From: JAUNBN01 sp036645935
GTDB lineage: Bacteria > Bacillota > Clostridia > Oscillospirales > Ruminococcaceae
DNA: 64,000 bases
Assembly (NCBI GenBank): GCA_036645935.1
Contig: JAVXNE010000001.1
Location: forward strand, 372,001-436,000
Direction: 5' to 3'
Of this stretch, positions 56,509 to 64,000 are shown one piece after another. The translations under genes were made by a program, and so were the position numbers. The notes under the pieces are model-generated. The model saw only the letters and a list, made by a program, of their open reading frames with translations, searched no databases and had not been told where the DNA came from. Positions within the stretch are counted from its first letter, which is position 1; every line of letters starts with the position of its first letter.

Positions 56509-56599
56509 TGATCGCTTTCATAATACCACATTAACTCGCAAAAAGTAAAGTCAAAAAAATATTTTCCGGCGACTTAGAATTAACATTATGTTAAAATTT

Positions 56600-56743
56600 C
56601 AGACATATTGAATACATGGTTGGGTAATATACTTCAGTTGTACCGAGTTAGCCGCATAACTTCGTACGGTAGCATTATTCCTCCTCATTAACTGTACCCC
56701 CTTAAAGCCCGGGCCTCGAAAAATATTCGAGGCCCATTTTTTT
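56600..56743 (+). ncRNA. Candidate small RNA divergent from lexA
   Basis: A strong intrinsic terminator (GGGCCTCGAA/TTCGAGGCCC at 56711-56735, then T7) points along the plus strand, yet no plus-strand gene lies between the divergent lexA promoter and this terminator. A transcript of roughly 100-140 nt would fit. It would contain CCTCCTC (about 56690), which is complementary to Shine-Dalgarno sequences. A weak promoter such as TTAACA...CATATT lies near 56579-56608. Open frames here are too short to support a protein. Confidence 0.4.
56711..56743 (+). terminator. Plus-strand intrinsic terminator
   Basis: A 10-bp GC-rich stem, a five-base loop and seven T residues form a textbook terminator. 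It faces the 3' end of the minus-strand SGNH gene at 56748. Confidence 0.85.
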
Positions 56744-56747
56744 GCGC

Positions 56748-57767
56748 TTATTCTATTTTGGCGTCGAGCTCCTTTTCCGAAAGATATTGTTCCTTTGTCG
56801 TTCTAATGCAGAACTCGCTCTCCTCTCCCGCAAAGAAGACACGCGCCAAATGCTTTTTTTCCTCGAGCACAAAATGAAAACCGTCGTAAAAAATCGGGTC
56901 ATTTGCGGCATATTCGTTATTGAACTCCATATCGTAAACTGTGGCGCGCGACTTGAGGCGATCCTTATATATATTGATATAAAAATCAATTTCCATCGGG
57001 TACACGACAAAATCCCAGATTGCACGGTTGCTGTTCGGCATGATAAACACGAGCTCAATGCCGTTCGTGTCACAATAATCTATTATCTCGTCCAGTCGGG
57101 ACAGGTATTCGAGAGCACCCTTATATCCATCGCACTGGCTGTAGATTATCGCGGCATAGTTCTGCAAATCAATGCGGTAGCCATCGGCAGAATAGTCGGA
57201 GGGCGGCCGCACATCTTGCGTGAGCGACGAGGGGTCGTCCACAACCATTCGCAGCTTCTCGTTTCCGGTGATATTCGCCCATGCATTGGACAGCGCAACT
57301 TCAAGATTGCCTAGCATATCCAGCCACACGTCAAAGTCGAAGAAAAACTTTGTGGGCGAGAGAGCCTTTTCGCTGGCCGATTCAAAGCGACCCTCAGAAT
57401 AGTGAATGTCACTGAGATTGTAGAAGTTAAGACCGATGACAACCTTTTTCAGTTCGGTGTGCTCACTCGCAAACCAAAACTGCTCAATGTTTTCGTTGAG
57501 CGTCGCGCCGCCATAGCACAACATCGTCCAGTGACCACCGCCGATCTCTTCGATATAATCGGCATTGAAATTTGCCATGCGCGAATCCCCGAGAACGATG
57601 TTCTCGGGATGCTCACGCAGCAGCTCACGCAGCGAGCTGACCGAACGCGCATAATAGCGTGATTCGCCTTTAAGCCCCCAATAGTCGTATGGTTCAAACG
57701 CGACGAAGAGCGCGAATATCAGCGCAAAAGGGAATATGAATATCACAATCTTTTTAAACAACTTCAT
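56748..57767 (-). CDS. SGNH-type (AlgJ/DltD-like) membrane-anchored O-acylation protein 1
   Basis: A 339-residue protein with one N-terminal transmembrane helix (about 5-24) and an extracytoplasmic SGNH-hydrolase-like domain. The nucleophile motif GDSRMAN is near residue 60 and a DGFHF (Asp-x-x-His) motif near residue 300. Such proteins pair with MBOAT acyltransferases to acylate surface polysaccharides. Its paralogue is encoded at 60787-61764, with two MBOAT genes between them. It is the last gene of the locus. Confidence 0.85.
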   Translation of the reverse strand: MKLFKKIVIFIFPFALIFALFVAFEPYDYWGLKGESRYYARSVSSLRELLREHPENIVLGDSRMANFNADYIEEIGGGHWTMLCYGGATLNENIEQFWFASEHTELKKVVIGLNFYNLSDIHYSEGRFESASEKALSPTKFFFDFDVWLDMLGNLEVALSNAWANITGNEKLRMVVDDPSSLTQDVRPPSDYSADGYRIDLQNYAAIIYSQCDGYKGALEYLSRLDEIIDYCDTNGIELVFIMPNSNRAIWDFVVYPMEIDFYINIYKDRLKSRATVYDMEFNNEYAANDPIFYDGFHFVLEEKKHLARVFFAGEESEFCIRTTKEQYLSEKELDAKIE

Positions 57768-57775
57768 TTTTTACC

Positions 57776-59260
57776 TCAAAATCCCTGGTATATGAGCGAG
57801 CTGCTCACGGTTCCCGTGACAGATATCATATAGAAGATAATCACGGCGGCACCCATCGTCCAGTAAAGTGCCCAGCGTGTTTTTTTGCCGAATGTTCCAA
57901 GCGGGTTAAAATCAGTCTGCCCCATACGTGTCGGGCGGCTGCTCAAAATATCGAAAATTATCGTTAGAACAAGACCGAACACGATCCCGATAAAATAGAA
58001 CCACATGTATCTGCTGTCGGTAAAAATCCCTTTGGCGGCATATTTTTGCAGCAGTGCGACGGTGTCCGCAAAAGGACCGAATTTAAAGAGATTTGAGAAT
58101 AGATATCCTGCATGTGCAAGGGATGGTGCGCGAAAGAACACCCAGCCGAGCGCGACGAGAATGTCGCTTATAACTATGCGTGCCACCCTCAACGCGCCGC
58201 GCGGCTTTGCAAATCTCTCTCCGAACGCATGCGTGAGCAGCTCGTCGCATATTCGCAAGACTCCGTGCCACGCGCCCCAGACCAAAAATGTCACTCCAAC
58301 GCCGTGCCACAGCCCGCTCACGAGAAACACGAGCAATATGTTGATTAGCTTGCGTGCAAATCCCTTGCGGTTGCCCCCTAGCGGGATGTAGACATAGTCG
58401 CGAAGCCACGAGGTGAGCGACATATGCCAGCGCGACCAGAAATCAGTGATGCCGGCCGCGAGATACGGTGCTCTGAAATTCTCGCGCAGCTTGAACCCGA
58501 GCATTTCAGCCACCCCGATCGCCATGTCTGTGTATCCCGAAAAATCGCAGTATATCTGAATCGCATATGCCGCAACGGCTACGAGCAGTGTCACTCCATC
58601 ATACTGAGGAAGGTCACTGTAAACCCCGTTCACTATTGAAGCAAGTCCGTCTGCTATCACAACTTTTTTAAACGCGCCCCACAGACACCGCTCAAGCCCG
58701 CTTACAGCGCGCGAATAACTGAAATCATGCTGCTCGCGAAACTGCGGTATAAGCTCGCCCGCGCGGTTTATCGGGCCGGATATTATCTGCGGGAAGAAGC
58801 TGACGAAGAGTGAGAACGTGACAAAATCCCGCTCGGGGCTCGCGTCACCACGATAGATATCAATGAAATATCCGATCAGTTGCAGCGTGTAGAAGCTGAT
58901 TCCGAGCGGCTGAACGAGCGAGAACCCATTCTCAGGCACCCCAATTCCGAGCGATGCCGCTACACCGCTCAGCAAATTAAAATATTTGAAGAAAAACAGC
59001 GCGCCCAGCAGCACAATTATCGAGAGCGTCAGTCGCCGTTTTTTTGATTTTTCCGTCACCGCACCGCCCAGTTTGATCGCGGCAAAATATGCGAAAGCTG
59101 TCGTTCCGAGCACAAGCGCTCCGTAATACGGCAGCTTCCACATGTAAAACACATAGCTCGCTATGAGCAAAAATGGGTTGCGCAGCTTGCGCGGAAGCAG
59201 ATAATATCCTGCAAGCACAAGGGTGAGAAACAGAATAAACAGCGGGGAGTTAAGAGACAT
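57776..59260 (-). CDS. MBOAT family O-acyltransferase 1 (AlgI/DltB/PatA-like)
   Basis: A 494-residue polytopic membrane protein with about ten helices that transfers acyl groups, probably acetyl, across the membrane for surface glycan modification. The MBOAT catalytic His is in SGLWHGVGV (about residue 315), and FWSRWHMSLTSWLRDY is a family hallmark. I start at the ATG at 59260. Residues about 24-376 are nearly identical to the next gene, while the start and the C-terminal ~120 residues differ. It follows MBOAT 2 by 25 bases. Confidence 0.93.
   Translation of the reverse strand: MSLNSPLFILFLTLVLAGYYLLPRKLRNPFLLIASYVFYMWKLPYYGALVLGTTAFAYFAAIKLGGAVTEKSKKRRLTLSIIVLLGALFFFKYFNLLSGVAASLGIGVPENGFSLVQPLGISFYTLQLIGYFIDIYRGDASPERDFVTFSLFVSFFPQIISGPINRAGELIPQFREQHDFSYSRAVSGLERCLWGAFKKVVIADGLASIVNGVYSDLPQYDGVTLLVAVAAYAIQIYCDFSGYTDMAIGVAEMLGFKLRENFRAPYLAAGITDFWSRWHMSLTSWLRDYVYIPLGGNRKGFARKLINILLVFLVSGLWHGVGVTFLVWGAWHGVLRICDELLTHAFGERFAKPRGALRVARIVISDILVALGWVFFRAPSLAHAGYLFSNLFKFGPFADTVALLQKYAAKGIFTDSRYMWFYFIGIVFGLVLTIIFDILSSRPTRMGQTDFNPLGTFGKKTRWALYWTMGAAVIIFYMISVTGTVSSSLIYQGF
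58128..59186 (-). repeat. Near-identical 1059-bp block, copy A
   Basis: This block matches 59644-60702 at a constant offset of 1516 bases. By eye I found one mismatch (CCGCTC here, CCACTC in copy B, near 58309). Sequence similarity drops sharply at both ends. Confidence 0.9.
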
Positions 59261-59285
59261 ATTCACCTCATGTTTCGTGAAAAAA

Positions 59286-60776
59286 TTAAAAATTGCCGTA
59301 TATGAACGACGCGGACAGTGCTCCACGCGACGCGCTGATGATAAAGAAGCACATTACCGCGAGTGCGAGCGAAATACACAGCGTCCATTTTGTGATTTTG
59401 CCAAAATCATACAGCGGATTATAACCATCGCTATCACCCTCGCGCGTTCGTCGCGCGAGCTTTGCATCAAATATCGCACAAATCACAAGGCCCATCAAAA
59501 TCAATCCAAAGAAAAGAAGATAGAACACCGTTGCGTTCGCGACATTTTGAGACGCAAGGTAGGTTATCTGTTCAAGCGCGCCCGAAAAGGAAACGGAATT
59601 TAGCATGTTTTTAAAGACATAGAGCGCATCAGGCAGCGAATTTGCGCGAAAGAACACCCAGCCGAGCGCGACGAGAATGTCGCTTATAACTATGCGTGCC
59701 ACCCTCAACGCGCCGCGCGGCTTTGCAAATCTCTCTCCGAACGCATGCGTGAGCAGCTCGTCGCATATTCGCAAGACTCCGTGCCACGCGCCCCAGACCA
59801 AAAATGTCACTCCAACGCCGTGCCACAGCCCACTCACGAGAAACACGAGCAATATGTTGATTAGCTTGCGTGCAAATCCCTTGCGGTTGCCCCCTAGCGG
59901 GATGTAGACATAGTCGCGAAGCCACGAGGTGAGCGACATATGCCAGCGCGACCAGAAATCAGTGATGCCGGCCGCGAGATACGGTGCTCTGAAATTCTCG
60001 CGCAGCTTGAACCCGAGCATTTCAGCCACCCCGATCGCCATGTCTGTGTATCCCGAAAAATCGCAGTATATCTGAATCGCATATGCCGCAACGGCTACGA
60101 GCAGTGTCACTCCATCATACTGAGGAAGGTCACTGTAAACCCCGTTCACTATTGAAGCAAGTCCGTCTGCTATCACAACTTTTTTAAACGCGCCCCACAG
60201 ACACCGCTCAAGCCCGCTTACAGCGCGCGAATAACTGAAATCATGCTGCTCGCGAAACTGCGGTATAAGCTCGCCCGCGCGGTTTATCGGGCCGGATATT
60301 ATCTGCGGGAAGAAGCTGACGAAGAGTGAGAACGTGACAAAATCCCGCTCGGGGCTCGCGTCACCACGATAGATATCAATGAAATATCCGATCAGTTGCA
60401 GCGTGTAGAAGCTGATTCCGAGCGGCTGAACGAGCGAGAACCCATTCTCAGGCACCCCAATTCCGAGCGATGCCGCTACACCGCTCAGCAAATTAAAATA
60501 TTTGAAGAAAAACAGCGCGCCCAGCAGCACAATTATCGAGAGCGTCAGTCGCCGTTTTTTTGATTTTTCCGTCACCGCACCGCCCAGTTTGATCGCGGCA
60601 AAATATGCGAAAGCTGTCGTTCCGAGCACAAGCGCTCCGTAATACGGCAGCTTCCACATGTAAAACACATAGCTCGCTATGAGCAAAAATGGGTTGCGCA
60701 GCCTTTGGGGTAACACAAAATACACCGTTGCGGCAACTGTCAGGAATATCAAAAACGCAGGGGTTGAAAATGACAT
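59286..60776 (-). CDS. MBOAT family O-acyltransferase 2 (paralogue of the adjacent gene)
   Basis: A 496-residue MBOAT protein with the same FWSRWHMSL and SGLWHGVGV motifs. Its N-terminus (MSFSTPAFLIFLTVAATVYF) and C-terminal ~120 residues (from NSLPDALYVFKNML) are diverged from MBOAT 1, but the core is almost identical at DNA level. It begins 10 bases after the paired SGNH gene. The different C-termini may determine which SGNH partner or acceptor each uses (inference). Confidence 0.93.
   Translation of the reverse strand: MSFSTPAFLIFLTVAATVYFVLPQRLRNPFLLIASYVFYMWKLPYYGALVLGTTAFAYFAAIKLGGAVTEKSKKRRLTLSIIVLLGALFFFKYFNLLSGVAASLGIGVPENGFSLVQPLGISFYTLQLIGYFIDIYRGDASPERDFVTFSLFVSFFPQIISGPINRAGELIPQFREQHDFSYSRAVSGLERCLWGAFKKVVIADGLASIVNGVYSDLPQYDGVTLLVAVAAYAIQIYCDFSGYTDMAIGVAEMLGFKLRENFRAPYLAAGITDFWSRWHMSLTSWLRDYVYIPLGGNRKGFARKLINILLVFLVSGLWHGVGVTFLVWGAWHGVLRICDELLTHAFGERFAKPRGALRVARIVISDILVALGWVFFRANSLPDALYVFKNMLNSVSFSGALEQITYLASQNVANATVFYLLFFGLILMGLVICAIFDAKLARRTREGDSDGYNPLYDFGKITKWTLCISLALAVMCFFIISASRGALSASFIYGNF
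59644..60702 (-). repeat. Near-identical 1059-bp block, copy B
   Basis: The partner of 58128-59186. Both copies are in frame inside MBOAT genes and on the same strand, so this is a tandem paralogue pair with a homogenised core. Confidence 0.9.
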
Positions 60777-60786
60777 AGGCTCGGTT

Positions 60787-61764
60787 TCAATCCTTTACAT
60801 ATCTCGTTATCACGTCGCTGTCCTCCCCTGCAAACACCGCGCGCATCACAATCTTTTTAGGTTCGGTGAACAGGTGAAAACCGTCGCGGAAATTGTTCTC
60901 ATCACGGGTGAAGTCATTCAGATATTCCATGTCGTACACCGTCGCGCGCGATTTTAAAAAATTCAGCAACTGCACACGATATGGCTCAACGCCGCACGGC
61001 TCTGTGGCCATCTCAAATATCGATTCGTGCATGGGTGGTATCACAAACTGAAGCTCGATATGGTGTTCTTCGCAGTAATCGATAACCTTTGAAATCTGCT
61101 TATATGTTTCAGGAGCGATTGAATATCCCTGCACGCCGCCGTATATGAGAATCGCGTAATCCTCAAGGTCCTGCCGATACTTTTCTCCGCGCTCGCTCGT
61201 GGGATTCGCGTCCACCACAAGCGCATTCGGATCCTCGGGGTATTCCAACCATTCGGGACGACCAAACGCTGCTGCCGCAAGATTTTTGGTCTTGTATTTT
61301 ATCGCATTGCCAGCCTCGAGCCAATTCCCGAACGACGTCAAAAAGCTGTACGTGCTTGTCGCCTGCCTCTCGACCACCGGTATACGCCCTGCAGTCTGAT
61401 CTCCACGGCACATATAAAAACTCACGCCAAACACAACTTTCTTGAGCTCAGTGTGCTCAGTGCAAAACCAAAACAGCTCGAGCTGCTCTCCGAGCGTGGA
61501 TCCTCCGAAGCCGACCATCTCGTATCTCTTTGCACTTATCTGCTCAATGTAATCGGTGTTGAGGTTTGCCATGCGCGAGTCGCCGAGAATGATTTTATCG
61601 GGCTTCTGTATGATAATTTTGCGCATAGCGGACAGCGGTTTTGAGAGATATGTGGCATCGCCGCGCACACAGAAATAATCATACGGCTCAAAAGCGAAAA
61701 AGACGAGCAGCACAAGTATAAAAGGCAACGAGAAAATCGCGAGATTTTTGATGAATTTCTTCAA
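60787..61764 (-). CDS. SGNH-type (AlgJ/DltD-like) membrane-anchored O-acylation protein 2
   Basis: A 325-residue paralogue of the 56748-57767 product: N-terminal helix (about 8-25), LGDSRMANLN nucleophile region (about 60) and DGFHLF near residue 295. The overall order on the strand is SGNH 2, MBOAT 2, MBOAT 1, SGNH 1, which suggests two acyltransferase/SGNH pairs. The two SGNH proteins are clearly diverged, unlike the MBOAT cores. Confidence 0.85.
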   Translation of the reverse strand: MKKFIKNLAIFSLPFILVLLVFFAFEPYDYFCVRGDATYLSKPLSAMRKIIIQKPDKIILGDSRMANLNTDYIEQISAKRYEMVGFGGSTLGEQLELFWFCTEHTELKKVVFGVSFYMCRGDQTAGRIPVVERQATSTYSFLTSFGNWLEAGNAIKYKTKNLAAAAFGRPEWLEYPEDPNALVVDANPTSERGEKYRQDLEDYAILIYGGVQGYSIAPETYKQISKVIDYCEEHHIELQFVIPPMHESIFEMATEPCGVEPYRVQLLNFLKSRATVYDMEYLNDFTRDENNFRDGFHLFTEPKKIVMRAVFAGEDSDVITRYVKD

Positions 61765-61864
61765 ACGGGAATCTCCTATTTGTAGGTGGTTACTGTTGCT
61801 TGCAAAACACGTTTGGAATCAGGAGCCGACCGCGTGTCCCGCACCTTGTGTGCGATCCGATATT

Positions 61865-63604
61865 TTATGCAAACTGACTGTTATAAAGTGTGCGATACAG
61901 ACCGTCATGTTGCATCAGCTGCTCATGAGTTCCGCTGTCCTCAATGCCCTCGTCCGTGATGACAACTATCTCGTCTGAGCCCTGAACGGTTGACAGGCGA
62001 TGGGCAACGACGATGGTCGTGCGACCCTCGCACAGCTCGTCCAGCTCGCGCTGCAGCTCAAACTCTGTCACGTTGTCGAGCGCGGAAGTTGCCTCGTCAA
62101 GGATGAGTACCTGTGGGTTTTTGAGGAATATACGCGCAATTGCAATGCGCTGCTTCTGCCCGCCCGACAGTCTGATTCCGCGCTCGCCTACCCATGTGTC
62201 GTAGCCGTCCGGCAGCGATTCGATAAAGCTGTCTATTTTGGCGCGCCGCGCGGCTTCTTCAATCTGCTCCCTGGTGGCATCCGCCCGCGCGTAGGCGATG
62301 TTGTCGGCTATCGTTCCGGTGAACAGAAAAACCTCCTGCTGCACGATTCCGACAAGTCTTCTGAGACTTGCGCGCGTTATCATTGAGAGATCTCGCCCAC
62401 CAATCGTTATCTTTCCCGCCGATATGTCATAAAAGCGCGGTATGAGATGGCAGAGCGTCGTCTTGCCCGCACCCGAGGGACCAACCAGCGCAGTCTTTTT
62501 TCCGTTTTTCATAACGAGATTGACGTGGTTGAGCACGCGGGCGTCGCTGCCATATGTGAAGCTCACATCGTTGAAAACAATATCGCCATCCAGTTCCTCG
62601 GCGTCAACCGCAAGCAGACTTTCAGGCTCCGGCTGTGCGTCCATCACCTCGCAGAATCTCTTGAATCCGGTCTTGCCGTCCTCATACATTTCAACAAACT
62701 GCGTCAGTTTGCGAATTGGGTTGATGAACTGGCCTATATAGAGAAAATAAGCCGCAAAATCGCCCATATCTATCTTGCCGTTAAAGTAGAAAAATCCTCC
62801 CGCAACGAGCACCACAAGGTACATGAGGTCGATGAAATAATACATCCATGAGTAGAACACGGACATGGTTTTGTATGCGGCGTAGCGCGCCTCTTTGTAG
62901 TTGTCGATAGCGCGCGAGAACTTTTCGTTTTCCCCCTGCTCATTGTCGAATGCTTTGGCAACTCTGATTCCCGAAATGGAGTTGGACAGCTCCGCGTTAA
63001 TATCGGAGGTCTTCTCTCTTGCGAGCGCAAAGCCGCGTTCCATGCGCGCTTGCATCTTCACCATTATAAATATGAATATCGGCAAAAACGCGAATACTAT
63101 AAGCGTGAGTGGGACGTTAACCGTGCACAGGACTGCAAAAGATCCCGCCATCATCATGAAAGACAGAAAAAAATACTCGGGTCCGTGATGGGCAAGCTCG
63201 GAGACGTCGTTTAAGTCGTTGACGATTCGGGACATGAGCGCGCCCGATTTGTTCTCGTCAAAATATGCAAACGGGAGCTTCTGCATGTGCGCGAAAACGT
63301 CGCCGCGCATGTCTCCCTGCATTCCGACTCCCAGCACATGCCCGTAATAGTTGACCACATAATTAAGGCCGAGCTTCACAAGGTAGATGATGAACAGCAC
63401 GCCGGCGTACACAAAAAGCAGCCTGAGCGCACGCGAGGGGACGACGTCATTGATGACCGTTCTCGTGATCATCGGATAGACGAGATCACACAGTGATATG
63501 ATGAACGCGGCTATCATATCGATAACCATCAGTCCCTTGTATGGTTTATAATAGTGAAAAAATCGTTTTGTAAAGCTTGCGGGTTTCATAATTGCTCTTT
63601 TCAT
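61865..63604 (-). CDS. ABC exporter (type IV half-transporter, lipid/multidrug type)
   Basis: A 579-residue half-transporter with six N-terminal transmembrane helices (about 25-320) and an ATPase domain with Walker A GPSGAGKT, signature LSGGQKQ, Walker B VLILDEATSALD and H-loop VAHRLST. It would work as a homodimer, exporting lipids or drugs. It lies 100 bases upstream of the O-acylation genes on the same strand and may be part of the envelope function or stand alone. A promoter lies just upstream. Confidence 0.95.
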   Translation of the reverse strand: MKRAIMKPASFTKRFFHYYKPYKGLMVIDMIAAFIISLCDLVYPMITRTVINDVVPSRALRLLFVYAGVLFIIYLVKLGLNYVVNYYGHVLGVGMQGDMRGDVFAHMQKLPFAYFDENKSGALMSRIVNDLNDVSELAHHGPEYFFLSFMMMAGSFAVLCTVNVPLTLIVFAFLPIFIFIMVKMQARMERGFALAREKTSDINAELSNSISGIRVAKAFDNEQGENEKFSRAIDNYKEARYAAYKTMSVFYSWMYYFIDLMYLVVLVAGGFFYFNGKIDMGDFAAYFLYIGQFINPIRKLTQFVEMYEDGKTGFKRFCEVMDAQPEPESLLAVDAEELDGDIVFNDVSFTYGSDARVLNHVNLVMKNGKKTALVGPSGAGKTTLCHLIPRFYDISAGKITIGGRDLSMITRASLRRLVGIVQQEVFLFTGTIADNIAYARADATREQIEEAARRAKIDSFIESLPDGYDTWVGERGIRLSGGQKQRIAIARIFLKNPQVLILDEATSALDNVTEFELQRELDELCEGRTTIVVAHRLSTVQGSDEIVVITDEGIEDSGTHEQLMQHDGLYRTLYNSQFA

Positions 63605-63637
63605 TTGTCATAGAAATTTCAAAACTGACTGATTTGT

Positions 63638-63665
63638 ATTATAACATAGATTCACAGCGATTTAA
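63638..63665 (-). promoter_or_regulatory. Sigma-A promoter of the ABC exporter gene
   Basis: On the minus strand, TTAAAT (63660-63665), a 16-base spacer and TATAAT (63638-63643), about 35 bases before the start codon. The -35 overlaps the stop codon of the open frame at 63662-63880. Confidence 0.65.
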
Positions 63666-63880
63666 CACCCTTTCGCCGCTTTTCGGCGTGTGCGCCGCCG
63701 ATGTTCCGACCCGCGTTCCGTCGCTTTCTTCCGTCCTGGAATATTTACAGAGAAAATAGTGAGGTTCCGATATTTTTCAAACCTTTCCGCTATCGTCTCT
63801 TGTCCGGCGAGCTTCTCAAATTGCGGTCCTCTGAGCATTGTTTCACCGCCCAAAAGCTCAAACACCGCTGTCTTTTTCAT
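63662..63880 (-). CDS. Small hypothetical protein
   Basis: A 72-codon frame beginning MKKTAVFELLGGETM with a basic, Arg/Lys-rich end. I recognise no family. It ends at the promoter of the ABC exporter. The start lacks an obvious ribosome site. It may be spurious or a remnant; the rest of the window to 64000 shows nothing else. Confidence 0.3.
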   Translation of the reverse strand: MKKTAVFELLGGETMLRGPQFEKLAGQETIAERFEKYRNLTIFSVNIPGRKKATERGSEHRRRTRRKAAKGC

Positions 63881-64000
63881 CTGACCGATAACGGCAAATC
63901 TGCAATTATTCCACTAAAAATCCGTGCTTTGCTTTCTGAAAATTTCTTTCACTGCATGCGAACGAGAGAACAAACTCACTGAAACGGCACGTTATATTGC

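Noticed and set aside
58083..58409. Plus- and minus-strand open frames inside the MBOAT genes, present in both copies
   Set aside because: They repeat only because the DNA block is duplicated; they are out of frame with the clear MBOAT coding sequence.
1..64000. CRISPR arrays, rRNA operons, prophage or intact insertion sequences
   Set aside because: No regularly spaced repeats, rRNA sequence, phage structural genes or transposase genes were seen.

Overview
The window looks like about 64 kb of chromosome from a low-to-middle-GC Firmicute, most likely an uncultured member of the Clostridia. I infer this from the yloU-yloV-recG order, a T-box leader on thrS, RNase Y, a lipoprotein MsrAB, a class D sortase, LexA with a Gram-positive type SOS half-site, and consensus sigma-A promoters. 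No rRNA operon, CRISPR array or intact insertion sequence was seen. One tRNA (Arg, anticodon ACG) is present.

Layout. 1-11 kb is housekeeping: a D,D-carboxypeptidase (cut by the window edge), recG, fakA/yloV, yloU, a MATE exporter and rny on the minus strand, then T-box/thrS on the plus strand. 11.6-18.1 kb holds a 2011-residue CACHE/PAS/GGDEF/EAL protein behind a long structured leader with its own terminator. 18.3-20.4 kb has a sortase and msrAB. 20.6-34.2 kb is a tightly packed 13-gene minus-strand catabolic operon: FAD oxidoreductase, MaoC hydratase, CaiB CoA-transferase, LivKHMGF importer, Gfo/Idh dehydrogenase, zinc alcohol dehydrogenase, KDPG aldolase, KDG kinase and a VOC protein. It is controlled by a divergent LacI-type repressor, with a palindromic operator touching the -10 box. 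34.3-42.3 kb is a signalling block: HPt protein, hybrid histidine kinase, a two-receiver GGDEF/EAL regulator and a small HTH protein. 42.9-48.2 kb is a mixed stretch with GNAT, a broken methyltransferase, AraC/GyrI, tRNA-Arg, DUF554 and TraX. 48.4-49.8 kb holds decayed mobilisation genes.

49.9-55.8 kb is the most interesting part. Two overlapping WYL regulators end in a terminator. Then comes a gene-free 485-nt leader containing two tRNA T-arm motifs, a closed acceptor-like hairpin and a D-arm-like hairpin in circularly permuted order, as in bacterial Y RNAs (YrlA). Further hairpins repeat a CCAAAAG loop. This leads into an SPFH/slipin gene, the RNA ligase gene rtcB, a small Cys-motif gene broken by one stop codon, and a truncated nucleotidyltransferase. 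I read it as an RNA-repair operon with an in-cis tRNA mimic and WYL-type control, with no Ro60 gene in the window.

55.9-64 kb holds lexA, a candidate small RNA divergent from it, a surface O-acylation locus (two SGNH-type and two MBOAT proteins, the latter sharing a near-identical 1.06-kb block that looks like recent gene conversion) and an ABC exporter.
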